Notes under the pieces: model-generated | What the model was told of the DNA's origin: nothing | Database searches by the model: none | The model's input: only the letters and a program-made list of their open reading frames with translations | Assembly: GCF_000497045.1 (NCBI RefSeq) | Contig: NW_015961970.1 | Location: forward strand, 1,674,802 to 1,738,801 | Reading direction: 5' to 3' | Source: Kalmanozyma brasiliensis GHG001 | Taxonomy: Eukaryota; Basidiomycota; Ustilaginomycetes; Ustilaginales | DNA: 64,000 bases | Shown: positions 39,563 to 50,049 of the stretch, one piece after another | Numbering within the stretch: the first letter of the stretch is position 1 | Layout of the letters: the number at the start of each line of letters is the position of its first letter | Translations under genes and position numbers: made by a program

Positions 39563-41212
39563 ATGACTTCGAAAAGCTCGCCCGGAGCGGCCAAGGTCAT
39601 GACGGACCGAGCACTGCATCCATCGAGCTCGTGGCTGCTTCTCACATTGATAGGCGGAGCAGTGCTTCGTCTCAGCATCGTGCTCTATACAGAGGCTTTC
39701 AGTCTGCTACAGGACCGTCCCGAGCTCAGCACACCAATAAGCAGCTTCAAGGCTCTCATGGAATCCCACTACATCTTTCGACACCGCCCGACATCCGTGA
39801 CCGCCCTGAACCAACATCAAGTCTCGGATCCGTACTCAGCCGGCACCATCCACCACTCGCCGTTACTCGTGGCCGTCCTCTACTCCGCTCTACAACGCTT
39901 TCAGTCAAGATCAGACGAGCTTTCGATAGCATCCGTTTGGATTGCCGCCGATGTCGTCTCAGCATGGCTGCTATACCGCATCTGCTACGCACGCGACGTG
40001 TCCATATGGTCGAGGCAGACCTATCTGTTCGCCTGGGACCAGAGCAGAGCGCTCAAGGTGGCTGCCACCTTCCTCTTCAATCCGTACACCATCGCAACAT
40101 GCATCTCAAGGAGCTCAATATCGCTCGAGATTGTCGCTCTGCTTGCCGCCATTCACTCCGCCATGTCAGGCTCAGCGATGCTCTTGGCGGTCTGTTGGGC
40201 TGCATCCTCCCTCCTTTCACTCTATCCGGTGCTGCTACTGCCCATGTTGGTCCAGCTATGCCGTAAGAGGGCAGGCGAGCTCGTCTATGAACGCGAGATT
40301 GCACGAGTCGGCAAGCATTCCCCATCGACAGACACTAAGGCGGTCCGTCAGCTGGGCTTCCTTGTCGACCGCGTTCGTTTCGCAAAGCGCTTCGCCGTTT
40401 TCAAGTGTCTCATTCTTATGCCGGCAGCGCTCGCAGGCGGCCTGTGGCTCTCGCGAGCTATCGTGTTGGCACCGGGAGCGGCCTCGTTCAGCGCAGTCCT
40501 CCTCCACCTGCCCAGCATCCTCGAAGTGCCTCTCGACCAGGGATGGGACTGGGTCGAGCAGGTCTACGGCTCGGTTATCTTCGCCACCGATCTCACACCC
40601 AATCTCGGTCTGTGGTGGTACTTCTTCATGGAGATCTTCGACCACTTTCGTGATTTCTTCCTTCTCACCTTCAACGTGCATCTCGCGTGCTACGTTCTGC
40701 CCTTCAGCATCAAATACAGGCAAGATCCGCTGTTCGGCATTACGGTCATGGTGGGTGTCATCGCAGTCTTCAAGAGCTATCCGACGATGGGCGACCACGC
40801 TCTCTTTATGGGCCTGCTGAGCTTGCACAGCCAGATTTTCGAGTACTTGCGGTACCCGTTGGTGTCGACGTTGACCTACGCGTACTGTACGTGCCTGTCG
40901 CCGGCTTTCCATCACCTGTGGCTCAATGCTGGGTCGGCGAATGCCAACTTCTTCTACGCCATTACGCTGGTGTGGGCGTTGGGTGGAGGCATGCTGGTGC
41001 TGGACGCTATGTGGGCGTGGGGCCGAGAGCGCTGGGAGAAGGAGAGGACACCGATCCGTGCGGCTGTTCGATCCCGCGAAGAGCACGTTGATGGCGATGC
41101 ATCTGTCGACAGTACCACTTCGAATGGCGCGACAGCCACATTGGCCGTGTCGCCAGAAGAAGCTCCGGACAAATCGGACAAGCCAAGACGACGAGTCGTT
41201 GTACAAGTATAG
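39563..41212 (+). CDS. GAB1: GPI transamidase subunit PIG-U (yeast Gab1/Cdc91)
   Basis: Intronless, 549 residues, with about nine hydrophobic segments. The PIG-U signature TPNLGLWWYFFMEIFDHFRDFF lies near residues 351-372. An early DPYSAGTIHHSPLLVA motif resembles the luminal loops of PIG-M/PIG-U mannosyltransferase-like proteins, and AATFLFNPYTIATCI is also typical of the family. PIG-U is part of the ER complex that transfers GPI anchors to proteins. Fungal Gab1 is about 400 residues, so this protein is longer. The extra length is in the loop at about 225-265 and a polar C-terminal tail (about 490-549). The gene converges on ARL2, with only about 100 bases between the stops. Confidence 0.92.
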   Translation: MTSKSSPGAAKVMTDRALHPSSSWLLLTLIGGAVLRLSIVLYTEAFSLLQDRPELSTPISSFKALMESHYIFRHRPTSVTALNQHQVSDPYSAGTIHHSPLLVAVLYSALQRFQSRSDELSIASVWIAADVVSAWLLYRICYARDVSIWSRQTYLFAWDQSRALKVAATFLFNPYTIATCISRSSISLEIVALLAAIHSAMSGSAMLLAVCWAASSLLSLYPVLLLPMLVQLCRKRAGELVYEREIARVGKHSPSTDTKAVRQLGFLVDRVRFAKRFAVFKCLILMPAALAGGLWLSRAIVLAPGAASFSAVLLHLPSILEVPLDQGWDWVEQVYGSVIFATDLTPNLGLWWYFFMEIFDHFRDFFLLTFNVHLACYVLPFSIKYRQDPLFGITVMVGVIAVFKSYPTMGDHALFMGLLSLHSQIFEYLRYPLVSTLTYAYCTCLSPAFHHLWLNAGSANANFFYAITLVWALGGGMLVLDAMWAWGRERWEKERTPIRAAVRSREEHVDGDASVDSTTSNGATATLAVSPEEAPDKSDKPRRRVVVQV

Positions 41213-41316
41213 ACCCTAATGCAAAGATCAAGGATTGACCGTGATCGTTCGATGTCGGTGGCTGATAGCCAACGTTCGGCTGTGAGCGTGTGACACTGTA
41301 TTCGCAGGGGTCCCCG

Positions 41317-41937
41317 TCATGTAGGCGTCGGTTGCGCAGCGGCATCAATCGGATGGTTCAGCGTGGACTTGGCATCACCGTGGTAGTAGATGCGATTTGC
41401 AACATCCTTGACGGTCCAGTCGAGGCCTTGAACAAGGTTGTCGCCTGTATATGCGCTGCAAGGCTGGATACGCCAACTATGAGTGGACACTCGATCGAGA
41501 TCGAGATGTTTCTTGATCTGTTCGGCGGAGAGAGCTCCTGGAAGGTCCTGCTTGTTGGCAAAGATCAAGATGGTGGCCCCGTGCAGGCGTTCCTCCTGAA
41601 GCAGCTTGTCGAGCTCCTCTTTGCAGTCCGTCAGACGCGCTGTGTCGGAGGAATCGACCACCCAGATGATGGCATCCGTCTTTTCAAAGTAATTCTTCCA
41701 GTAAGGGCGGAGACTCTTCTGACCGCCAATATCCCAGACGTTGATGTGATAGCCTTGGTATTGGAAGGTCTGAATTGCAAAGCCTAGCGTTGGTGAGATG
41801 GCTTCGATCTCGGACTGCGGTTGGTTCTGAAGCTTCTTAAGGATGGTCGTCTTGCCAGCATTGTCGAGGCCGAGAAAGAGGAACCGGAACTCGTGAGACC
41901 GTAGCTTGGTCTTGCGGATGATGGTGAGTAGCCCCAT
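41317..41937 (-). CDS. ARL2: ARL2-type small GTPase
   Basis: Intronless, 206 residues. It starts MGLLTIIRKTKL with Gly2, as in Arl2 and its S. pombe counterpart Alp41. The nucleotide motifs are GLDNAGKT (P-loop, 23-30), DIGGQ (switch II), NKQD and CSAYTG. The helix HEFRFLFLGLDN and the WKNYFEKTDAIIWVVDSSD stretch place it in the Arl2 group rather than Arf. Arl2 works with tubulin cofactors in beta-tubulin folding and in microtubule assembly. The tail after NRIYYHGD is about 20 residues longer than usual and Pro/Ala/Thr-rich. Confidence 0.93.
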   Translation of the reverse strand: MGLLTIIRKTKLRSHEFRFLFLGLDNAGKTTILKKLQNQPQSEIEAISPTLGFAIQTFQYQGYHINVWDIGGQKSLRPYWKNYFEKTDAIIWVVDSSDTARLTDCKEELDKLLQEERLHGATILIFANKQDLPGALSAEQIKKHLDLDRVSTHSWRIQPCSAYTGDNLVQGLDWTVKDVANRIYYHGDAKSTLNHPIDAAAQPTPT

Positions 41938-42677
41938 GCTGTCAGAATCGCCGCGGTCGGGCTCGTTCGAAGTGGCTCTGCAGGACGAAGGTGGTCAAGT
42001 CTTGAAAGTGACACGGAGCTCCAAGCAACGCGCTTCAGCAGGACCCTGACGCCAAAAAAACGCACCTCGTCGGGAGATTTTTCGGTCTGACAGCCCTGAG
42101 AAATTCAAAGCACGTGGCAAGCGTTGATCTGCAGGCTGCATCATCGAATTTTCGCCAGAGAGAAGGCCGAGAGCTGCTGCGTTGTCAAGAAGATGCGTGC
42201 CTATGGCTCCTGCCGAGGCCGCGGCGAGAAGTGTGTCTCTCGGCAACACAGATCCGTTGTGTCTTGGTCGAGACCCTTTCTTTGACCATGCTCCTATTCT
42301 AAATTGGCGTGGTACCGTCATTCTTGTCCAAACAATCGGTCTGATGTGTGCTGTGCACTAGGGCATGCACTGTGCTTTGCACCGTAGCGGGCCGAGCTTC
42401 GATGCGGTGCTCGTGAATCAGCGGGATGCTAGATTGTAAGCTGTGCCCAGGGTTCCGGAGTTCCGCATGAGCTAGACCCTTTCAAGCTCAGCCGCCATCG
42501 AAGCAACACTCAAACTTGGCCCTCGACTCGGCCAGGGGCCATGTCGTGCCTCACGTTCTGGGAAGGCCCAATCCCTCATTCGCTCTGTCCGTCATCCCCT
42601 GACCACCACCATCCTTTCCTCTCTCCCTCCCGCCACATCCCGTGCAAGGGTCCGTTGCTGGACTTCACTGTCCGACC
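41938..42677. promoter_or_regulatory. Divergent promoter between ARL2 and the GH9 gene
   Basis: About 740 bases between divergent starts. No RNA gene or further ORF is supported. A GTG-initiated extension of the GH9 frame (42642) is not used because an ATG with a good signal peptide follows. Confidence 0.45.
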
Positions 42678-44474
42678 ATGCGTTCGGCGGCATCACAGCC
42701 GTTGGGAGCAGTCCTGGCCATGACGCTTCTGGCGTCCTTTGCCTCTGCTCAGATCCGACCAGAACAAGTGTATCAGCCGCCTCCAGCTTCCAGCGGAGCA
42801 GCATCGCAGCAGTCCAACCTCACCAACGGCGTCAACCCGCAGTACGCCGATCTGCTCGGCAACGCTCTCTGGTTCTACGATGCGCAACGGAGCGGTGCTC
42901 TGCCAGATGACAATCGAGTCTCATGGAGGAACAGCAGTTGTGAGAACGATGGATCGCTCAACAATACCGACCTCTCTGGTGGCTGGTACGATGCTGGAGA
43001 CTACGTCAAGGCCACCTATCCCTTGTGCTGGACCATGACCTCGATCGCATGGAGCGCCCTCAGTTTCGGATCCGCATACCAAAGAAGCTCGCAGGACGCC
43101 TACCTCGACTCAACGCTTCGTTGGGGGCTCGACTGGCTCTCCAAGACGCACTCGGATAAGGACACACTGTGGGTCTTTGTCGGCAACCCTACCGTCGACA
43201 ATCAGTACTGGAGTGGTGATCAGAACATCCCCGATCCTCGAACCTCCTACAGCGTGACGCGACAGAACCCCGGCACAGATGCCTTTGCTTCTTGCGCTGC
43301 CGCTTTTGCTGCGGCGACGTATTTGTACAGCGAAGGCGCTGCATCCCTTCCCACAAGCACAAACGGCGCTCAACTCGGAGGCGTGTCCAGCATCCGCAAC
43401 CGCACCTACTCCGATGCTCTGTTGCGCCACGCAGATGGACTATGGGATCTGGCCATCAATAGCTCGCCAAAACAGGTCTACTCGATGGCTTCTCCCACTG
43501 CTGGTCAGAGCTACCCTTCCAGCGACTACGAAAGCGACCTTGCCTTTGCTGGCTTGTGGATGACACTAGCCAAAGGGGATGCCAGCTACGCCAACCAGGG
43601 TCTCGCATTCTACCCTCAAGGCAACAATGCCTTTGCCAGCGTCAATACCGCGCTCAACTGGGACCGTAAGACGGCGGCTCTTCCCGTCCTCGCGACTCAG
43701 ATCGCGCAGCTCAACACATCGCTCGGTCTCAGCATCTCGCGCTTCCAGACCGATGCCGAGTTCTACTTTGACAACCTCTTGAACAACAAGATGGCAGACG
43801 TCAGTCAGACAAAGGGAGGTCTCTACTGGTGGAAAGGCGATAGCGACGGTGCCAGTCTCAACCCGGCTCTCAACGCAGCTTTCATCGCAGACCTCTACTC
43901 GGGCCTCGCGACGACCTCGGCCAAGACCACAGCCTACCGATCGCTTGCGGACTCACAGGTGGACTACTTCCTCGGCGACAACAACTACAATGGTCCCTTC
44001 ATCGTCGGGCAGCATCCCAACAGCCCCCAGAACCCACACTCGGCCATGGCGTCGGGGGGCAGCGACATCACCAACATCAACGGCAGCCCGCCAAAGGAGC
44101 TGCATGTCTTGTACGGCGCTGTCGTCGGAGGCCCGGACAAGAACGATCGTTTCTTCGACCTCCGTGATGACTATCCCCAAACCGAGATTGCGCTCGACTA
44201 CAATGCACCCCTCATTGCTGCTGCTGTCTCTCGCATTGCACGCAACGTGACTAAGGACCCTCCGTACACTTTGTCGAGCGGCGGGGCCAACGTCGCCTCC
44301 GGACGGCCGACGGATGCGGCGTACCCAGCGCGCAAGCACGGCCTCGCTACAGGCGCACAGATTGCCATCGCTGTCGTTGTCCTTGTGGTCTTCTTCGGCG
44401 CGGCTGGTGGCATTGCATGGTGGCAGCGAGAGCGTCTCCGGTGGTGGTACCGCGAGAGGAAGATGGGTCTCTGA
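42678..44474 (+). CDS. Membrane-anchored GH9 endo-beta-1,4-glucanase
   Basis: Intronless, 598 residues from ATG 42678. A signal peptide (AVLAMTLLASFASA, about 11-24) is followed by the GH9 (alpha/alpha)6 barrel. GGWYDAGDYVK holds the DAGD pair (105-108) that acts as base and water-activating Asp. GQHPNSPQNPHSAMASG and DDYPQTEIALDYNAPL near the end carry the conserved His and the proton-donor Glu. There is no cellulose-binding module. Near residues 557-583 a hydrophobic helix (IAIAVVVLVVFFGAAGGIAWW) precedes a basic tail RERLRWWYRERK. This is a type I membrane anchor with the enzyme outside the cell. Such anchored GH9 enzymes occur in basidiomycetes and may remodel the fungus's own wall glucans, or attack cellulose at the surface; the substrate is not shown by sequence. 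Confidence 0.93.
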   Translation: MRSAASQPLGAVLAMTLLASFASAQIRPEQVYQPPPASSGAASQQSNLTNGVNPQYADLLGNALWFYDAQRSGALPDDNRVSWRNSSCENDGSLNNTDLSGGWYDAGDYVKATYPLCWTMTSIAWSALSFGSAYQRSSQDAYLDSTLRWGLDWLSKTHSDKDTLWVFVGNPTVDNQYWSGDQNIPDPRTSYSVTRQNPGTDAFASCAAAFAAATYLYSEGAASLPTSTNGAQLGGVSSIRNRTYSDALLRHADGLWDLAINSSPKQVYSMASPTAGQSYPSSDYESDLAFAGLWMTLAKGDASYANQGLAFYPQGNNAFASVNTALNWDRKTAALPVLATQIAQLNTSLGLSISRFQTDAEFYFDNLLNNKMADVSQTKGGLYWWKGDSDGASLNPALNAAFIADLYSGLATTSAKTTAYRSLADSQVDYFLGDNNYNGPFIVGQHPNSPQNPHSAMASGGSDITNINGSPPKELHVLYGAVVGGPDKNDRFFDLRDDYPQTEIALDYNAPLIAAAVSRIARNVTKDPPYTLSSGGANVASGRPTDAAYPARKHGLATGAQIAIAVVVLVVFFGAAGGIAWWQRERLRWWYRERKMGL

Positions 44475-44900
44475 GCCTTCTTCATGGACATTGCTTCTCC
44501 TGGACAATCCTTTTCGGATCACTTCATCTGATTGTGTTTGCAAGGACAACCTCATTCTACTCGTTTGCACGTCTCCTCGATATCCGCGTGAAGTGTGTGC
44601 GCTGTCCGGCCCGTGATGGAAGGGGTATGGTGAGCTTAGTATGGAACAGGCCTCGAAATTTAGAGTTGGCCAGTTCGGCTACGCGAGCCGGCCCGGATAT
44701 TTGCTCCCATAACAGACGTCACCGTCCGCGGAATTGATGGAGCGAGCTCTAAAAAGTGAGACTGTGGAGGCTGTGCTGTGCCACCATGCATGCTTCCACC
44801 TGCCGCATCCTTCTGAAAGTACAAGCACCATCTAGTGCTACCGCCTACGCCAGCCAACATCCTTCACTAACCTATCACAAACACTAAGCTCTCCTTCGAA
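44475..44900. other. Intergenic region, no gene seen
   Basis: About 425 bases between GH9 and the SYLF-SH3 gene, same strand. The final 60 bases are CA/CT-rich leader-like sequence. Nothing else is recognised. Confidence 0.5.
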
Positions 44901-46576
44901 ATGCCGATTGATCTCAAGAAGAAACTCAAGACCGACGATCCCAAGTGGGACAAGCTCAAGCAGGGCTTCAAGAAGGTCGAGACCGGAACTTGGAACGTCC
45001 TTGCTCCCGTCGGACAGTGGACCAACCGCACCGCAGGCAAGTTCGGCGCTGAATCTTTCTGGCCCACCGAGCTGGCTCTGGAATGCGACAAGGCGGCTCG
45101 GATCCTGCGCACCTTCACCACCAAGGGCGCTTCCGTCGAGGTCGACGAGAGCAATGCAGCCGGCATCAGCGATCAGAATGCCATAATTCCGCCGGCGGCG
45201 CCCAAAGTCGATGCCAATGGCAAGAAGATCAAAGATCCGCACAAGTACGATAGCCGCAAGACGCAAAAGGTCATCCGCAGGATCCCACCCAAGGTGCTCG
45301 AGAAGGCACACGGACTCGCCATCTTTACCGTCTTCCGGACCGGCTTTGGCCTCTCGGCTGCATCTGGCTCGGGTGTCGTTGTTTCACGATTGCCGGATGG
45401 ATCGTGGTCCGCACCTTCGGGTCTGTTGATTCACACGATCGGCTACGGCTTCCTGATCGGTCTTGATGTCTACGATGTTGTGCTTGTGCTTCGTACACAG
45501 AAAGCTGTGGAAGCCTTCAAACGTCCCAAGGTCAGTCTCGGCGGCGAGCTCTCCATGGCCCTTGGCCCCGTCGGCAACGGTGCGATGGTCGAGACGGGCG
45601 TGGAGGCTGCTCCATGCTGGTCGTACGTCAAGAGCAAGGGCTTCTATGCCGGTCTGCAGCTGGATGGCACCATCGTTCTCAAGCGTGACGATGAAAACGC
45701 TCGATTCTACCAGACACCGGGCATCACGGTGGACAATATCCTCTCTGGTCAGCTGCAGCGACCGGCTCCTGCTGCTGTCCTGCCGCTGTGGCAGACCATC
45801 TATGCTGCGGAAGGAAGACCGCAATTGATGGGCACGGACCGCATCCCTGACGGTACGACACCAGGCGACCTGGTCTTGACCGAGGAAGACATGAAGGAAG
45901 CTAACAGCTATGCAGAGCAGGAACAGCAGTACCTGCAGCAGCACTCTCAAGGCGCTGGAGCTGCGGTGGCTCCCGTGGGAAGCTTGTCAGGTCGTAGGGT
46001 ACCGCCACCTCCCGCGGGTTCAGGTCCCAGTAACGTCGTAGGCACCACTGTACCTGTCTCGCAGTCTCACGCAGATCTGCCGCCCGACTACGAGTGAGTA
46101 CTGTTCGATCATCGCCACCTAGAGTATAAGTCTCTGAGACTAACTTCTTGTTCCACTTGCCTTCCAGATTCGCAAATGCTCCTATCAACGCGCAGGGTGG
46201 GAAGCAGTTGAGCGATCCCGCTTCGACGCAGCCATTCCAACCAAGTTCGGACGCTGCTCCACCAAATCCATTCACTCATCCATCCGACGTTTCGTCAGGC
46301 CCTGCTCATTACGAGACCGCCGAGCAGGAGAAAGCGAGACTGCAGCAACAGTACTCTTCGGCGCCGACCTCGAGTGTTCCCGTCACTCATCCAGGCTCGT
46401 CGCTTCCTGTTCGAGTACAGGCTCTCTATGACTTTGCCGGTCAAGAGCAGGACGACCTGTCTTTCAGCATGGGCGACATCATCCAGGTCACAGGCCAGGA
46501 AGACGAGATGTGGTGGCGTGGAACGCTCAATGGTCGCTCCGGAATCTTCCCTTACAACTACTGCCGCCCTTTGTAG
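44901..46576 (+). CDS. SYLF-SH3 actin-binding protein (Ysc84/Lsb3-like)
   Basis: Two exons, 44901-46093 and 46168-46576, giving 533 residues; the 74-base intron joins TAC-GA to A-TTC. The N-terminal half holds the lipid- and actin-binding SYLF domain: KVLEKAHGLAIFTVFRTGFG, then GSWSAPSGLLIHTIGYGF and SLGGELSMALGPVGNG. A Pro/Gln-rich linker (about 345-475) leads to a C-terminal SH3 domain: ALYDFAGQEQDDLSFSMGD, then EMWWRGTLNGRSGIFPYNY. Yeast Lsb3 and Ysc84 act at endocytic actin patches with Las17/WASP and Sla1. The donor GTGAGT contains an in-frame TGA, so unspliced RNA would end exactly at the splice site and give a SYLF-only protein. Confidence 0.94.
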
Positions 46577-46974
46577 ACGACATCAGCTCAATAGGCTTGT
46601 ATGGTATCTCGAAAGCTCATGCTCAGTGCTCTGACTGTATGATCTGTCCTAGGTGCTGCGAAAGACGATCCAATGATGTCTCGATTCTGCGCAGCAATTC
46701 TTCGAGAGTGTGAGATCGCGGTTCATGCAGGGTGCGAAATGCCTGTCAAAAGCCTAATCAGCGGTTTGGGGGGTGGAGGCATGGGCGGCGAAATTTGTCT
46801 CAAGAAGAACTCAGCCAATTTTGAGTGGGGCTGGCTGTATGCGAGGCTTCAGGGTTGCCACTCGCCACCCTCTCCAAACAGCTGCCATTCCTTCCTTACG
46901 CCTATCCGTTCAGCTTTCCTCGAGTCGTCACTGTCTGGTCACTCGAACGGAATACGCTTTCCGTAGCCGCAAAG
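46577..46974. other. Intergenic region, no gene seen
   Basis: About 400 bases between the SYLF-SH3 stop and the RAD7 start, same strand. An in-frame extension of RAD7 (from 46825) is not supported, because the conserved protein start is at 46975. Confidence 0.5.
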
Positions 46975-48906
46975 ATGTCCAACGTCCGCGGGCCGACGTC
47001 GGCTTTGACCGAGTTCCTGAGGGAGCGCGGTATCAGTGCAAGAAACACCAACCGTTTCCGCCGACGAGATCAGGATCAGACAGATGCAGCAGCAGCAGCA
47101 GCCGCAGCGGACAGCCCGCAAGCTGCCTCGGCCTCCCCTTCTGCTGCTTCTCCATCGGCAGCTCCGCGCCCTCGACGCCCCTTGGCCCGCAGCGGCAGCT
47201 CTATGAACTTCGAAGAGGATGACGAGACGGACGAAGATCTACCCGAAGCTGCCACCTCAACGGCCGAGGCGAGCACCAGCTCCAGCAGACCAACTCGAGG
47301 CAACGGAAAGAAGCGCGCCTCGCAGACTGAAGTTGCCGCCGAGGCCAGCAGCAGCAGCACAACTAACGGCAACGGCAAGAAGAAGCTCAAGAAGGGCGAC
47401 GAAGATGACGATGACTACAATCCAAAGGGGAAGAAGGGCCCTGCGCCCGACGACTGGGAAGACGCCATCGGTCTGCCTCAAGCCAGCAGCTCCCGTGCCA
47501 ATCACTCCTACGCCAACCGCAAACCCGGTAGCATCTCCTATTGCGGCATGTGCAAGATGAAGTTTACCATCACCTCGTACACCAAGATGTCCGACAAGGG
47601 TCCGCTTTGCCATCGCTGTGGCCCGACCTACAAGGGCAACGGAACGGGCCCGGACGCAAAGGCAAAGCCCGCGCCGAAGAAGAAGCAAGTCCGTCGCAAG
47701 AACCTGCAGGACGGCCTGCGACAGAGCTTCCCCAGTCTACAGAGCTACTGCATCGAGGTCGTCAGTCGTCACATCGAGGATGTCGAGGCTCTGGGCCAGA
47801 TCGGCTTCGTCAATCTGGACGCCATCAGCAAGTCGATCTCTAAGAACCGCAGTCTGAACCCGACGACACTGCAACTCTTCCTGTCCCCGTCGATCACCAC
47901 CCTCTCGCTGTACGATTGCAGCAAGCTTACCAGTGAGTCCTTGCAAAGCATTGCTACCTTTGCACCCAACCTCGAGCACATCAATCTGCAGCTCTGTGGT
48001 ATGCTGGACAACGACGCCATGGACGTGTGGGCACAGAAGCTTCCCAAGCTCAAGAGTGTTGAGCTCTACGGACCTTTCCTGGTGCGCAAGGAGGCCTGGC
48101 ATCGCTTCTTTGAAGCTGTCGGACCCCGTCTGGAGAGCTTCAAGATACGAGAATCGCCGCGATTCGATTTGTCGTGCGCCGAAGCGATGGTGAAGCACTG
48201 CCCCAACCTTCGCGAGCTTGGCTTGGCGCAGATTGGTCCGCTGGACAAGACGATGCTGCAGCCTCTCGAGAGCTATGGCGAGCAGCTCACGTATCTCGAT
48301 GTCTCGGACCCAGGCGTGTCCGCTCCGGGTATTCCGCCCAAGTCGCTGGAAGACGACGAGGTGGTCAGCCTGCTCAAGGCCGTGGGCAAGAATCTGACGC
48401 ATCTCGATGTATCCAAGAACATTGATCTCACCGACCGCATCGTCAAGGAGGCGATCACGCCGTACTGTCGCAAAGTCAAGACGCTTCGCCTGATCGGTCT
48501 CGAGAAGATTGAAGCCGAGACAATGGCGGGCATGTTCAACGACTGGGTAAGCGAAGGAGTCTCAGGTGTCTCTCATTTGCACCTGGATCGAATGCTCAAG
48601 CTCGACGACAGCTTGATGGAACCGATGCTCAAGCACTCGGGGCCTGAGCTGGTCGAGCTATCGCTCAACTCGGTGGATGGCATCACCGACAAGGGCCTCG
48701 AAATTCTCGCCAATGCGAAGAACCTGCCGGTGCTGGAGACGCTGGACCTCTCCTTCGTACGAGCGGTGGATGACGACAGCCTGGAGAAGATCTGCAAGAA
48801 CCTGAACAGCCTCAAGAAGGTGTTCGTGTTTGGCTGCAACCGCATCAGCGATTTCCTCAAGTCGGAGCGGGTCAGAATCGTTGGCAAGGAGAAGTATGCC
48901 ACCTGA
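46975..48906 (+). CDS. RAD7: RAD7-like nucleotide excision repair protein
   Basis: Intronless, 643 residues from ATG 46975. MSNVRGPTSALTEFLRERGI is the Rad7 N-terminal motif. Residues about 30-190 are disordered, with an alanine run from a CAG repeat (near 47083-47110) and acidic/basic clusters. CGMCKMKF and LCHRCG (about 185-215) form a four-Cys zinc-knuckle-like motif. From about 260 leucine-rich repeats follow (LTTLSLYDCSKLTSESLQ, LEHINLQLCGMLDND). Rad7 with Rad16 recognises damage in global-genome repair and forms part of a cullin-type ubiquitin ligase with Elc1 in yeast. The partner is not encoded here. Confidence 0.9.
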   Translation: MSNVRGPTSALTEFLRERGISARNTNRFRRRDQDQTDAAAAAAAADSPQAASASPSAASPSAAPRPRRPLARSGSSMNFEEDDETDEDLPEAATSTAEASTSSSRPTRGNGKKRASQTEVAAEASSSSTTNGNGKKKLKKGDEDDDDYNPKGKKGPAPDDWEDAIGLPQASSSRANHSYANRKPGSISYCGMCKMKFTITSYTKMSDKGPLCHRCGPTYKGNGTGPDAKAKPAPKKKQVRRKNLQDGLRQSFPSLQSYCIEVVSRHIEDVEALGQIGFVNLDAISKSISKNRSLNPTTLQLFLSPSITTLSLYDCSKLTSESLQSIATFAPNLEHINLQLCGMLDNDAMDVWAQKLPKLKSVELYGPFLVRKEAWHRFFEAVGPRLESFKIRESPRFDLSCAEAMVKHCPNLRELGLAQIGPLDKTMLQPLESYGEQLTYLDVSDPGVSAPGIPPKSLEDDEVVSLLKAVGKNLTHLDVSKNIDLTDRIVKEAITPYCRKVKTLRLIGLEKIEAETMAGMFNDWVSEGVSGVSHLHLDRMLKLDDSLMEPMLKHSGPELVELSLNSVDGITDKGLEILANAKNLPVLETLDLSFVRAVDDDSLEKICKNLNSLKKVFVFGCNRISDFLKSERVRIVGKEKYAT

Positions 48907-50049
48907 GACGCTCGAATCTCTCGCCAGGGCCACTGCAGCACATCCTCGGCACTCTTGTTTCCGCCATCGCATTTCGATTCATCAGTCCAACATCAGTTCA
49001 AGCCATCAGGTGTCTCTTCTTGTTCGAATCAAAGGTCGTCGTCATCTCCAATCCAGCGAGGTCATGAAGCGAGAAGAGTGAAAGGCCCAGCTACCGGTAA
49101 GTTGTGCTCGGGACCGTCGGCCCGTGAGTAGGGGAGCTGAGCTTGAGTCTGATGAAACACGGAGCCCCAGGCCCGAAGGCTTGCAGCGCGCCTGCAGGCA
49201 CAGCCTCCTTGAGAACCTTGCGGAGCCTTGCATCGCATTCAGTGAGACGCTTGTGAAGATCCTTTCGCAGACACTGTTGAGCTTGATTCTCACCACATGT
49301 CCAGAGCTACGAGCAGACGAGCTTGCACCATGCCTAGAAGGGGCGCTGCGAGACAACTGAGCACGGGACGTCCCGCCAAAGGGTCACCGGTCCGCTATTG
49401 TCAAGAATCGAAGCTCAGCGAGGCAGGGCGTGGGATTAATTCTGCGGGCCGGTTGAACCCCGCACTCAAAAAAGCTGGCCGGTGCAGGTTGACAATGCGG
49501 GTGGAGTCGAGCCTTGCATAACGCTCTCTCCCCCCTCTGGCCCGGGATGACTGAGTGAGACCTGAGCATCGGCGCGGTTACCTATTTTTTGGTCTTTTAG
49601 AGCGCACTTTCAAGGTCAACTTTTGGCAGGTCTGAGCTGAGTGTTACGACATCGGCAAACTCAACAAGGCTCGCTACGTGCTTCTCCGTGGGCTTCCTTG
49701 GCTTCTCAGCTTCTTCGCTTCTTATCGGATCTGGATCTTTCCATGCTGCCTACTGAATAACGTCGGCCTTCTTCTTTTGTAAATCGGCCCGAGTTCACAG
49801 CATAGTGTCAGATTGTGTGTCAGAGGTCTCCCTCGCTGCGTCAGAGTCTGTCCCTACTCGTCTCGGTGCGCTTGCTCCGTTAAGGTGCGAGAGTGAGGCC
49901 CAAGCGCCATTCTGGAGCCGTGTCCACCCTTTCAGCGCAGCTTATGTTCAGCCCACCTCCAGCATCGCATCCCCCTGCATCTGCATGGCATGACCAGCAG
50001 CATCCCACCTATATCACTCTGAAGCAATCTACCTGTCGACGTCGACAAC
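48907..50049. other. 1.1 kb intergenic region between RAD7 and the arrestin-like gene
   Basis: No gene is supported. A donor-like GTAAGT on the + strand at 49096-49101 could begin a leader intron of the arrestin-like gene. On the minus strand, 49306-49091 is an open 71-codon stretch with several Cys and no ATG, preceded by a TAG that reads like a splice acceptor. It matches no family I know. The 49560-50040 part is CT-rich leader-like sequence. Confidence 0.4.

Noticed and set aside
49021..49045. GTTCGAATC resembling a tRNA B box
   Set aside because: No A box or acceptor stem lies at the right distance.
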